Positions 8,689-18,411 of a stretch of 64,000 nt of DNA are shown here, piece by piece. Within the stretch, counting starts at the first letter, position 1. Every line of letters starts with the position of its first letter. Source of the stretch: Microvirga sp. SRT01 (lineage in GTDB: Bacteria; Pseudomonadota; Alphaproteobacteria; Sphingomonadales; Sphingomonadaceae); contig JAGSNX010000001.1 in the NCBI GenBank assembly GCA_018139225.1, positions 496,001 to 560,000 on the forward strand, in the 5' to 3' direction. The notes under the pieces were generated by a model. That model worked only from the letters and a program-made list of their open reading frames with translations. It had not been told where the DNA came from and did no database searches. The position numbers and the translations under genes are program-made.

Positions 8689-8961
8689 TCAGTTGACCGA
8701 ATCCTTCAGGATCTTGCCGGCCTTGAACTTGGGCTGGGTGGACGCCTTGATCGTCATCGGCTCGCCGGTGCGCGGATTGCGACCGGTAGAGGCTTTGCGC
8801 TTGGAAACCGAGAAGGTGCCGAAACCGACCAGCCGGACCTCGTCGCCCTTTTTCAGGCTCGCCGAGATCGCATCGAATACGGCTTCGACCGCCCGCACCG
8901 CATCCGCGCGATTCAGCCCCGATGTATCGGCGACCGTCGCGATCAGCTCCTGCTTGTTCAT
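8689..8961 (-). CDS. hupB: Histone-like DNA-binding protein HU
   Basis: A 90-residue protein of standard HU length that bends and compacts DNA as a dimer. It starts MNKQELIATVAD and carries the HU signature GFGTFSVSKRKASTGRNPRTG, including the Arg-Asn-Pro beta-arm tip (RNPRTGEP) that intercalates into DNA. It lies downstream of lon on the same strand, separated by 164 bases with a strong stem-loop; the lon-hupB order is widespread in proteobacteria. Confidence 0.97.
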   Translation of the reverse strand: MNKQELIATVADTSGLNRADAVRAVEAVFDAISASLKKGDEVRLVGFGTFSVSKRKASTGRNPRTGEPMTIKASTQPKFKAGKILKDSVN

Positions 8962-9052
8962 CCTTTGAAATCCCCCGATTCGACTCGATACTTGACGCCC
9001 CGGTGGATCACCGGCGCGGAGGCGTCACTAAGGCGGCGCGACCCGCCGGTGT

Positions 9053-9084
9053 CAACCACCGCAGCGGCTAAGCTGCGGTGGTTG
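9053..9084. other. Stem-loop between lon and hupB
   Basis: A perfect 13-bp inverted repeat (CAACCACCGCAGC / GCTGCGGTGGTTG) with a 6-base loop. No U-run follows on either strand, so it is either a weak lon terminator or an RNA-processing or stability element upstream of hupB. Confidence 0.5.
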
Positions 9085-9125
9085 GACGTTTAACGCAGTC
9101 GTGACCGGATGCTATCGCGTCACCT

Positions 9126-11522
<2,397 letters not shown>

Positions 11523-11568
11523 GCAAGCTCCGGTCGGGCACCGTACGTGGTGCCCCGTTTCACCGACT

Positions 11569-11596
11569 ATATGGTGATCGTTCCGATTCCATCAAT
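11569..11596 (-). promoter_or_regulatory. Possible heat-shock (sigma-32) promoter of lon
   Basis: On the minus strand ATTGATG, 13 bases, then CACCATAT resembles the sigma-32 layout CTTGAAA-N11-16-CCCCATNT. It ends about 47 bases before the lon start. Lon is heat-induced in well studied bacteria, which fits, but the -35 half is imperfect. Confidence 0.35.
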
Positions 11597-11641
11597 CGTG
11601 CCTCTTGCGTCACGGCGTGAACCCGGCAACCATCGTATACC

Positions 11642-13345
11642 ATGATAGCTTCCATTCTCGCACTCGCTGCCGCGCTCCAATCGGCTGCCACTCCCCCCGC
11701 CAAGGGCACTCCCCCGATCACGGAGCAGACGCAGAAGTCCGGGGGCATGCGGCCGGCCGAGCAGCTGGCGGTGACGTTCGATTCGGCCGACCTCCAGTTC
11801 GAGGTGCTGCCGGAGACGTACAGCCTGAACGGTATCGCCACCCTAGGCTTCACCGCCAAGTCGCCGGTGTCGCGCCTGCTGATCGACCTCGACAAGAACC
11901 TGCCGGTCACCGCCGTGTCGATCGACGGCACCGCCTTGAACGCGGGGTCGTGGTCGAACCCCGACGGGCAACTCGTCATCCGCCTGCCCCGCCGCCTCGC
12001 CAAGGGGCAGCGTGTGTCCGCGAAGATCACGTACGGCGGCGTGCCGCATGTCGCCGTCAACGCGCCGTGGGACGACGGCGTCGTCTGGTCGAAGACACCG
12101 GAGGGCAAGACGTGGTTCGCGACCACCGCGGAGGGTTATGGCTGCGACCTGTTCTGGCCGTGCATGGATTTCCCGGAGGGCGAGCCGACCGTCGTCACGT
12201 TGCACATCACCGTCCCAAAGGGGCTGAAGGCGCCATCGAACGGCAAGCTGATCGGCATGGATACGCTGCCGGACGGCCGCACCCGCTGGAACTGGCGGGC
12301 CAAGCGCACCAACACCTATGCGATCGCGCTGAACGTCGGGCCGTATGAGGAGATCAGCGGCACCTACAAGAGCCGCTTCGGCAACACGATCCCGATGTAT
12401 TACTGGTATCTACCGGGCGAGAAGGCGCAGGCCGAGAAGCTGTTTGCGGAGTTCGCGCCGACACTCGACTTCTTCGAGGCGCTGGTCGGCCCCTACCCCT
12501 TCGGCGACGAAAAGGTCGGCGTGGTCGAAACCCCGCACAAGGGCATGGAGCACCAGACGATCAACGCCTACGGCAACGGCTATGCCAAGGCGATCGAGGG
12601 GTTCGACTGGCTGTTCCAACATGAATTCACGCACGAATGGTTCGCCAACCAACTGACCGCCGCGAATTGGGACGACTACTGGCTGCACGAGGGATACGGC
12701 GCGTACATGCAGCCGGCGTACGGCCGCTGGCGCGAGGGCGAGGCGCGCTATGCGGCGATGATGCAGTCGCAGCGCGGCACGATCATGAACAAGGTCCCGA
12801 TCGTCCGCGGCAAGATCATCTCCGAGGAGGAGGTGTACGAGGCCTCGAAGGGCGGGCCGGGTCAGGACATCTACGTCAAGGGGTCGTGGATGCTCCACAC
12901 CCTGCGCAACCTGATCGGCGACACGGCCTTCTGGGATGTGACGCGACTGGCGGTCTATGGCCGCGCCGATCCGAAGCCCGGCAATTTCGAACCGCGCTTC
13001 GGTTCCACCAAGGAATATGAGGGCTTCGTCCGTCAGGTGACCGGCAAGGATTATGGCTGGTTCTTCGACGTGTATCTGCGTCAGGCGGCGCTGCCCGAGT
13101 TGGTCGAGACGCGCAGCGGGAACAAGCTGGCGCTGTCGTGGAAGGTGCCGGACGGCGGCGCGTTCCCGATGCCGGTCGAGGTGCAGGTCGGCGATCGCAT
13201 CGAGAAGCTGGCGATGACCGGAGGGCGTGGCACGCTGGAAGTGCCGGCCGACGCGCATGTGGTGATCGATCCCTGGGCTCGCGTGTTGAAGCGTTCGACC
13301 GCCGTCGAGGAGCTACAGGCATGGAACGCCAGCCGGAAGAAGTGA
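11642..13345 (+). CDS. Secreted M1-family zinc aminopeptidase
   Basis: A 567-residue metallopeptidase. An N-terminal hydrophobic stretch (MIASILALAAALQSAAT) acts as signal peptide. The zinc site is intact: HEFTH at residues 327-331 and Glu350 in WLHEGYG, spaced 18 residues as required (HExxH-X18-E). The exopeptidase motif that is GxMEN in most M1 enzymes reads HKGMEHQTI here, a variant seen in a branch of shorter M1 proteins. It lacks the long C-terminal helical domain of aminopeptidase N, so it is shorter than the second M1 enzyme at 41471. Likely clips N-terminal residues from peptides in the periplasm or outside the cell. Its end overlaps the next small gene by 25 bases. Confidence 0.92.
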   Translation: MIASILALAAALQSAATPPAKGTPPITEQTQKSGGMRPAEQLAVTFDSADLQFEVLPETYSLNGIATLGFTAKSPVSRLLIDLDKNLPVTAVSIDGTALNAGSWSNPDGQLVIRLPRRLAKGQRVSAKITYGGVPHVAVNAPWDDGVVWSKTPEGKTWFATTAEGYGCDLFWPCMDFPEGEPTVVTLHITVPKGLKAPSNGKLIGMDTLPDGRTRWNWRAKRTNTYAIALNVGPYEEISGTYKSRFGNTIPMYYWYLPGEKAQAEKLFAEFAPTLDFFEALVGPYPFGDEKVGVVETPHKGMEHQTINAYGNGYAKAIEGFDWLFQHEFTHEWFANQLTAANWDDYWLHEGYGAYMQPAYGRWREGEARYAAMMQSQRGTIMNKVPIVRGKIISEEEVYEASKGGPGQDIYVKGSWMLHTLRNLIGDTAFWDVTRLAVYGRADPKPGNFEPRFGSTKEYEGFVRQVTGKDYGWFFDVYLRQAALPELVETRSGNKLALSWKVPDGGAFPMPVEVQVGDRIEKLAMTGGRGTLEVPADAHVVIDPWARVLKRSTAVEELQAWNASRKK

Positions 13346-13578
13346 CGAACACCCAACTCGGCATCCGCCGCGCCGCAGAAATGGCGGCGGTGTTCATGAT
13401 CGGCGACGGGCTGCTGGGCATGCTCCAGCCGAGTCGTCACGTCGATCTCTGGCGATCGGACGTGGCGGCTGTCGATATTCTGGTGAAGCCCTTCGGCGGC
13501 AGGCCGGGGCGGCGGCGGGCGTACGGGTTGCTTCAGCTTGTGGCCGGCGTCGCCCTGGCTTCCCGCCTCTCACGCTGA
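13321..13578 (+). CDS. Small membrane protein, unknown function
   Basis: An 85-residue protein starting MERQPEEVTNTQLG, overlapping the end of the M1 peptidase gene in another frame, which suggests translational coupling. Two hydrophobic segments are visible (AEMAAVFMIGDGLLGMLQP and YGLLQLVAGVALASRL), separated by a hydrophilic stretch. I do not recognise the family. The overlap with a solid gene makes the exact start uncertain, though the protein downstream of the overlap has real membrane-protein character. Confidence 0.6.
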   Translation: MERQPEEVTNTQLGIRRAAEMAAVFMIGDGLLGMLQPSRHVDLWRSDVAAVDILVKPFGGRPGRRRAYGLLQLVAGVALASRLSR

Positions 13579-13582
13579 ACGA

Positions 13583-13615
13583 CAAAAAAGAGGCCGCCCC
13601 GGTCACCCGGGGCGG
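13583..13615 (-). terminator. Rho-independent terminator reading leftwards
   Basis: GAGGCCGCCCCGG-GTGA-CCGGGGCGGCCTC followed by TTTTTT on the minus strand is a textbook terminator. There is no U-run on the plus strand, so it ends transcripts coming from the pncB side. Confidence 0.85.
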
Positions 13616-13643
13616 CCTCGAGATGCTGCGAGGGTGTCGTCGC

Positions 13644-13721
13644 TCAGGGGCAGGACACGCAGGCGCCGATGACGGCGGCCAGCGGGATGAGAGCGAAGAC
13701 AAGGGGAAAAAGCTGCTTCAT
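13644..13721 (-). CDS. Possible 25-residue hydrophobic peptide
   Basis: An ATG-started frame encodes MKQLFPLVFALIPLAAV followed by IGACVSCP and a stop, 28 bases before a strong terminator on the same strand. CAGGTG eight bases upstream is a weak ribosome-binding site. It is a hydrophobic helix with a lipobox-like IGAC, or simply a membrane peptide. It sits 110 bases after pncB. It may be a real small protein or a chance frame in the pncB 3' untranslated region; composition and position favour real, weakly. Confidence 0.4.
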   Translation of the reverse strand: MKQLFPLVFALIPLAAVIGACVSCP

Positions 13722-13831
13722 GACGCACCTGATGGTGAGAGGTCTTGCCCGACATAATGCAGGTCAGCGGCAAAGGTTGCGCTGCGGTGAACGACGAACC
13801 TACGCCCGATGTACCGATCCGGGACGCCCGC

Positions 13832-15136
13832 TCAGACGCGGACCGTTGCATCCTCCCGCCCCTCATGTCCGAAAATCCGCAGATAACGGGCGATCTCGTC
13901 GGGCGGACCGCTCGCCTTGGCGGGATTGTCCGAGAGCTTCACTGCCGGTCGGCCGTTCGCCGCGACCACCTTCGCCACCAGCGAGATCGGCGCGAGCGCG
14001 TCGCCACCGCCGCTGTCGCAGCCGCGAAAGTCGTTGGTCAGGTTCGTACCCCACCCGAAACTGGTCCGCACCCGCCCGTGGAAATGGCGGTAGACGCGCT
14101 CGATCGACTCCACATCCATCCCGTCGGAGAAGATGAGCAACTTCTCGCGCGGGTCGCGACCATGCGCGGTCCACCAATCGATGATCGCCTCCCCCGCCGC
14201 GATCGGCGGCGCGCTGTCGGGGCGGAAGCCCGTCCAGTCCGCTACCCAATCGGGGGCATCGCGCAGGAACGCCGCGGTCCCGAACGCGTCGGGCAACACC
14301 ACCAGCAGATTGCCACGGTAATGCCGCTGCCACTCCTCCAGCACCCGATAGGGCGCGCTCGCAATCGCGGCATCGTCATCGGCCAGCGCGGCGAGCACCA
14401 TCGGCAGCTCGTGCGCGTTGGTCCCGATCGCCTCCAGCCCGGCATCCATCGCCAGCAACACGTTGGAGGTGCCGATGAAGCGCTCGCCCAGCCCCTCCTG
14501 CAGCGCCTCGACGCACCAGCGTTGCCACAGAAAACCATGCCGGCGTCGTGTGCCGAAGTCGGACAGGACGAGGTCGGGCAAGGCGGCCAGCCGCTCCACC
14601 TTGTCCCACAGCCGCGCCTTGGCCCGCGCGTAGATCACGTCGAGTTCGAACCGCCCCCGTCCCTTCAACGCCGCGCGCGACCGTAGCTCGTTGACGATCG
14701 GCAGCGCCGGCACCTCCCACATCGTCGTGTGCGTCCACGGGCCGGCGAAGCGGAGTTCGAACTGGCCGTCGACCGTCCGCAGCTCGTAATCCGGTAACCG
14801 GAACTCCGCGAGCCACGCGATGAAGTCGGGCGCGAACATCCGTGCCTCGCCATAGAAGCTGTTGCCGGCCAGCCAGATCAGCTCGCGCTTGTCGAACCGC
14901 AACGTGCGGGCGTGATCGAGCTGCGCCCGCAACTCGCCCTCGTCGATGATGTCGGCCAGCCGCACGGACCGTGTGCGGTTGATCAGCGTGAACGTGGCGT
15001 CGACGGTCGGATGCGCGTTACGGATCATCTGCAGCATCAGCAGCTTGTAGAAATCCGTATCGAGCAGGCTGCGTACGATGGGATCGAGCCGCCAGCCGTG
15101 GTTCCACATCCGCGTGGCAATGTCCGTCACCGGCAT
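13832..15136 (-). CDS. pncB: Nicotinate phosphoribosyltransferase
   Basis: A 434-residue enzyme that joins nicotinate to PRPP, using ATP, to make nicotinate mononucleotide in the NAD salvage (Preiss-Handler) pathway. Family motifs are the N-terminal [26 protein letters not shown] (the region with the phosphorylated His), [10 protein letters not shown] and the C-terminal [11 protein letters not shown] phosphate-binding segment. Length is normal. The gene stands alone; no NAD-synthesis partner is adjacent. Confidence 0.96.
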   Translation of the reverse strand: MPVTDIATRMWNHGWRLDPIVRSLLDTDFYKLLMLQMIRNAHPTVDATFTLINRTRSVRLADIIDEGELRAQLDHARTLRFDKRELIWLAGNSFYGEARMFAPDFIAWLAEFRLPDYELRTVDGQFELRFAGPWTHTTMWEVPALPIVNELRSRAALKGRGRFELDVIYARAKARLWDKVERLAALPDLVLSDFGTRRRHGFLWQRWCVEALQEGLGERFIGTSNVLLAMDAGLEAIGTNAHELPMVLAALADDDAAIASAPYRVLEEWQRHYRGNLLVVLPDAFGTAAFLRDAPDWVADWTGFRPDSAPPIAAGEAIIDWWTAHGRDPREKLLIFSDGMDVESIERVYRHFHGRVRTSFGWGTNLTNDFRGCDSGGGDALAPISLVAKVVAANGRPAVKLSDNPAKASGPPDEIARYLRIFGHEGREDATVRV

Positions 15137-15341
15137 GAGGCGCCCTGCCCACTCGTCATCGTAACGCCCCCTTGCATCGGAACGCTACGATCAGCATCGC
15201 CGACCGTTCCGTCTCGCCCCGGTCGACACCCTAACCCTATGGGAAACTTCATAAACTATGTTGGACTTTGCGTCGGTGCGGGGAAATCATCCGGCGCGGT
15301 CGCGTTCGACGACGAACTGCACCGCATCCGAGAGGTCCCCG

Positions 15342-15461
15342 ATGAGCCAGCCCGCCCCGCCCGATCGCCGTTATCTGCGCATGGTTATCGGCGGTATCAT
15401 CGCCCTCGTCGCGCTCATCATCGTCATCAGCACCGCACACTATTGGGCGACCTTCAACTAA
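15342..15461 (+). CDS. Small single-pass membrane protein
   Basis: A 39-residue protein beginning MSQPAPPDRRYLRMVIGG. GAGAGG lies 7 bases upstream and decides the start. It has a short Pro/Arg-rich cytoplasmic head and one transmembrane helix (about residues 14-32), then AHYWATFN. The family is not recognised. It ends 4 bases before the convergent exporter gene. Confidence 0.6.
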   Translation: MSQPAPPDRRYLRMVIGGIIALVALIIVISTAHYWATFN

Positions 15462-15465
15462 GCCG

Positions 15466-16722
15466 CTACTCCGCCGCCATCCGCGCCCGGAACAGCTGAC
15501 CGCGCTCGATCAGCAGCACCACGACGAGCACGGCCAGTCCGATGCCGAGATACCCGATCGCCAGCGGCATCGTCGTGCCATTATACGCCTGTCCGATGAT
15601 CGAGCCGACCACGACCGCGCCGATGCTGGTGATGAAGCCCTGCACCGACGACGCGCTGCCGGCGATGTGCCCGACCGGCTCCATCGCCATCGCTCCGAAA
15701 TTCGATCCGCACAGGCCGATGCACGTCATGCTCAACGCCTGGAACAGGATGTAGCTGACGAGCGACTCGTGCCCGCTGGCGATCACCGCGATGTGGACGA
15801 TCGACAGCCCGATCAGGGCGAACACGCCCGCTTGCGAGATCAACCGCGTCCCCAGCCGCTCCACCAGCCGGCTGTTGGCGAAGCTCGCACATCCCATCGC
15901 GAACGCGCACAGCGCAAACAGCAGGGTAAACCGCTCGCCCGCGCCGAACTCGTCGACGAAGATCTGCTGGGCGGACGACACGAACGCGATGATCCCGCCG
16001 AACGTCAGCGATGCGGCGAAGGCGTAGCCGACCGAATAGCGGTCGGTCAGTGTCGTGCGGTACGCGTTGCCGAGCGACGCCAGCGAGATCGCCCGCCGCC
16101 GCGCCACCGGCAGCGTCTCCGGCAGGCGCAACGCACTCCACGCCAGCACGAACGCCGCGAATGCGCCGAGCGCGTAGAAGATGAAGCGCCACGGCCCGAA
16201 CGCGAGCAGGCCCTGACCCAAGGTCGGCGCGAGGATCGGCACGAGAAAGAAGATCATCTGCGCCAGCGACAGCGTCCGCGCCATCTGTCGGCCGGAGAAT
16301 TTGTCGCGCACGATCGCCACTGCCAGCACGCGGGTCGATGCGGACATCAGCCCCTGCAACATGCGTGCACCCAGCAGCGCTGCGAAGGTCGCCGACCCCG
16401 CCGCGAAGATGCTCGCCGCGACGAAGCCTGCCAGCGTGACGATCAGGATAGGCTTGCGCCCGAACCGGTCGGCGAGCGGCCCATAGACCAACTGGCCGGT
16501 CCCGAACCCGAGCATATAGGCGGTGACGATCCACTGCCGATGATTGGCGGTCGCGATCGCAAGGTCGTGGCCGATCTGCGACATGGCGGGCAGCATCAGG
16601 TCAACGCCCAGCGCATTCACCGCCATCACCGCCGCAACGAAGGCGACGAACTCCTTGGGGTGCATGTCGGTTCTGGGCGGGTCCGCGGCAGGCGTGCCGG
16701 TTTCCGGCGATTGTTCGGTCAT
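15466..16722 (-). CDS. Bcr/CflA-family MFS drug exporter
   Basis: A 418-residue inner-membrane transporter with about 12 hydrophobic helices. Features of the Bcr/CflA branch are VDLMLPAMSQIGHDL in helix 1, GPLADRFGRKPIL in loop 2-3 (the MFS motif A), and RMLQGLMSASTRVLAVAIVRD in helix 4. It most likely expels drugs or small metabolites by proton antiport. No regulator sits next to it. Confidence 0.9.
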   Translation of the reverse strand: MTEQSPETGTPAADPPRTDMHPKEFVAFVAAVMAVNALGVDLMLPAMSQIGHDLAIATANHRQWIVTAYMLGFGTGQLVYGPLADRFGRKPILIVTLAGFVAASIFAAGSATFAALLGARMLQGLMSASTRVLAVAIVRDKFSGRQMARTLSLAQMIFFLVPILAPTLGQGLLAFGPWRFIFYALGAFAAFVLAWSALRLPETLPVARRRAISLASLGNAYRTTLTDRYSVGYAFAASLTFGGIIAFVSSAQQIFVDEFGAGERFTLLFALCAFAMGCASFANSRLVERLGTRLISQAGVFALIGLSIVHIAVIASGHESLVSYILFQALSMTCIGLCGSNFGAMAMEPVGHIAGSASSVQGFITSIGAVVVGSIIGQAYNGTTMPLAIGYLGIGLAVLVVVLLIERGQLFRARMAAE

Positions 16723-16779
16723 CCCGGCCGCTTAGCGCGGGATCGACAAGGAGGCCACGAGTTCAGCAGGCCACCTCGC

Positions 16780-16809
16780 TTGACTTTGTAGACGCGCACG
16801 TATTTTATA
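16780..16809 (+). promoter_or_regulatory. Putative sigma-70 promoter of the AT-rich island
   Basis: TTGACT, an 18-base spacer and TTTATA lie about 40 bases upstream of the first island gene. The -10 half overlaps a perfect palindrome. Confidence 0.45.
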
Positions 16810-16813
16810 CGTG
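16797..16813. promoter_or_regulatory. Perfect palindrome over the island promoter, operator candidate
   Basis: CACGTAT-TTT-ATACGTG is a perfect 7-bp inverted repeat around 3 bases, covering the putative -10 box. This is the shape of a dimeric repressor site. No regulator gene is present in the island. Confidence 0.4.
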
Positions 16814-16849
16814 AAACTTCAATTAAGGTATTTGAGAGGTGGAGGTCAC

Positions 16850-17317
16850 ATGTTGATGGCGATAGCGATTGCCAATTTCCTTCTCGCGCAACATCCGACC
16901 ACGCCCTTGTGGCTCAAGGAACTCGAACCTCTTTGGCGCGCCACGACTTCGGGGCATCGGGTGAGCAACGCAGAAGTATCCGCAGACGGTCAAGCTAATC
17001 TGGGGGATTTACATCGCCGGATTCTGCTCTCAGATCAAGGTAGCCGTTCTGATGTACTGACGGAGTCATACATCAGAAAGTCATTTCCTAAATCTGCGTA
17101 TAAAGGCTCCAAACTGCACATCCAATGTATTCCTTCGCTTTGTGAGATTGCCTCCTTATACAAAGCAGAAAGACGAAGCACCGATCTGTTTATAAAAGAT
17201 TACAACTCTTTTTTATCAAAAATATGCACCAGCTTAAAGGGAAGATGTACGATCGCGGTCAACGACTCGAATTCAAGCCGATTAGGCTCTATACTATTGT
17301 CCTATGTTAGCTATTGA
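16850..17317 (+). CDS. Small secreted protein with C-x4-C-E motif (island gene 1)
   Basis: A 155-residue protein. The start at 16850 is set by GGAGG four bases upstream. Residues 1-13 (MLMAIAIANFLLA) act as signal peptide. The C-terminal half holds LHIQCIPSLCEIA, with Cys93, Cys98 and Glu99, the same spacing and position relative to the C-terminus as in island gene 3, and both end in a short beta-like segment (ILLSYVSY here). Cys126 and Cys133 could form a second disulfide. GC content is well below the neighbours and codons are AT-rich. Not recognised as a characterised family; likely periplasmic. Confidence 0.7.
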   Translation: MLMAIAIANFLLAQHPTTPLWLKELEPLWRATTSGHRVSNAEVSADGQANLGDLHRRILLSDQGSRSDVLTESYIRKSFPKSAYKGSKLHIQCIPSLCEIASLYKAERRSTDLFIKDYNSFLSKICTSLKGRCTIAVNDSNSSRLGSILLSYVSY

Positions 17318-17341
17318 TTTCTCTAACTTGAGGTTATTGAC

Positions 17342-17671
17342 TTGAGATATTTAGTAACTTTGGCTATCGCCGTTTCAGCGCCCGCATTGGCTGTGCAACA
17401 GCGCGCGCCCTGCTTTGAGTGCAGGACCGGAGATCAACCAGATCTATGCATTGTAGTCGGAGTGCAACCTCAGAGCATCAGGGGCTATAAATATTGTGAT
17501 ACAATCGATGTTCGGAAGCCCGGCGAGCCGATTTTTACCCCTGGCCAAGCAAATCCCCGCCGATACTGGTGCGTGAAAACCTCCCAGTGCGATACTAGGC
17601 GACTAAGCGCGACAACCGGAGTTGCCGACGAGCTTTGCCATTACGAAAACTCCTCGCCCAAAGTCGGATGA
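17342..17671 (+). CDS. Cysteine-rich small secreted protein (island gene 2)
   Basis: A 109-residue protein with a TTG start; GAGG nine bases upstream supports it. Residues 1-17 form a signal peptide (cleavage after ALA). The mature part is about 92 residues with seven cysteines (24, 27, 36, 52, 77, 83, 99), starting CFECRTGDQPDLC, which suggests several disulfides or metal binding. It lies 24 bases after gene 1 and overlaps gene 3 by ATGA. Family unknown. Confidence 0.65.
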   Translation: MRYLVTLAIAVSAPALAVQQRAPCFECRTGDQPDLCIVVGVQPQSIRGYKYCDTIDVRKPGEPIFTPGQANPRRYWCVKTSQCDTRRLSATTGVADELCHYENSSPKVG

Positions 17672-18291
17672 TCTTTGTGAAGGTTGCAACGGTAGGGTTA
17701 TGCACCTTGATTATATTGCAAGTTATGCTTCACAGGCAAGGCCCAACCACCGAGAAACCGCTTTCTTCCGAGCCGATTACAGTGTTACGTGGAGATTTCG
17801 ATGTCAGTCCGCGACATTCGACCCCACCCACTACCCCCTTACCCTTATCCGGGCAAGGGCACTACGGAGCCATCCCAGTCGAGAATCAAGGCAATCTACT
17901 TGAGGGAATACTTCCAAAAAAGGCAGTGTCTGACTTTCCAAACGACCCGAGTTTGCTCCATCGCAATTTCAGAGCTCAGCAACGAGATCTAAATTGGGCG
18001 CCTCAGGCAGAAAAAACGCTTAAACTTTACTCGGTCAAAACGCCCTATCTCGACAAATCGATAGAGACTCGCGTAATCTGCGCTACAACTATTTGCGAGT
18101 TTGCAGGAGTAATCGATAGCACAGCATCCATCTCAAATATGAATGTTGCTTTGAGCTACCTCCAATCTGCTGAGTCGATCCGCTTTGCAGAAACTAACGG
18201 GTTTGATCCACACGGCTACTCTGTAGCCTTTGGATCATCGCCATCTCGACCATCGTCAGTCACATTCGTTCGCTATTTCGTGAAGAAGTAA
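17668..18291 (+). CDS. Membrane-anchored protein with C-x4-C-E motif (island gene 3)
   Basis: A 207-residue protein whose ATG overlaps the stop of gene 2 (ATGA), so the two are translationally coupled. Residues 2-22 form one transmembrane anchor; a Pro/Ser-rich stretch (40-75) follows; the globular C-terminal part contains RDLNWAPQAEKTL (Arg106, Asp107, Trp110, Glu115) and RVICATTICEFAG (Cys138, Cys143, Glu144). The RDxxWA...E plus CxxxxCE layout is something I have seen in uncharacterised secreted proteins of proteobacteria. The end, VTFVRYFVKK, parallels gene 1. AT-rich like its neighbours. Confidence 0.7.
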   Translation: MIFVKVATVGLCTLIILQVMLHRQGPTTEKPLSSEPITVLRGDFDVSPRHSTPPTTPLPLSGQGHYGAIPVENQGNLLEGILPKKAVSDFPNDPSLLHRNFRAQQRDLNWAPQAEKTLKLYSVKTPYLDKSIETRVICATTICEFAGVIDSTASISNMNVALSYLQSAESIRFAETNGFDPHGYSVAFGSSPSRPSSVTFVRYFVKK

Positions 18292-18411
18292 AACATGATT
18301 GATCCCAATAGATTGTCGGGTCGATCACAGCGATGATGAGATGATGAAAGCGCATTTGCTGTTAAACGTCGTTCCAGTCTGAAGGCGAGCATCATTTGCT
18401 TGATATGCTAG

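Noticed and set aside
15168..15205. GGAACG...CGTTCC near the small membrane protein gene as an EcfG general-stress promoter
   Set aside because: The spacing between GGAAC and CGTT is 21 bases, too long for the usual 16-17.
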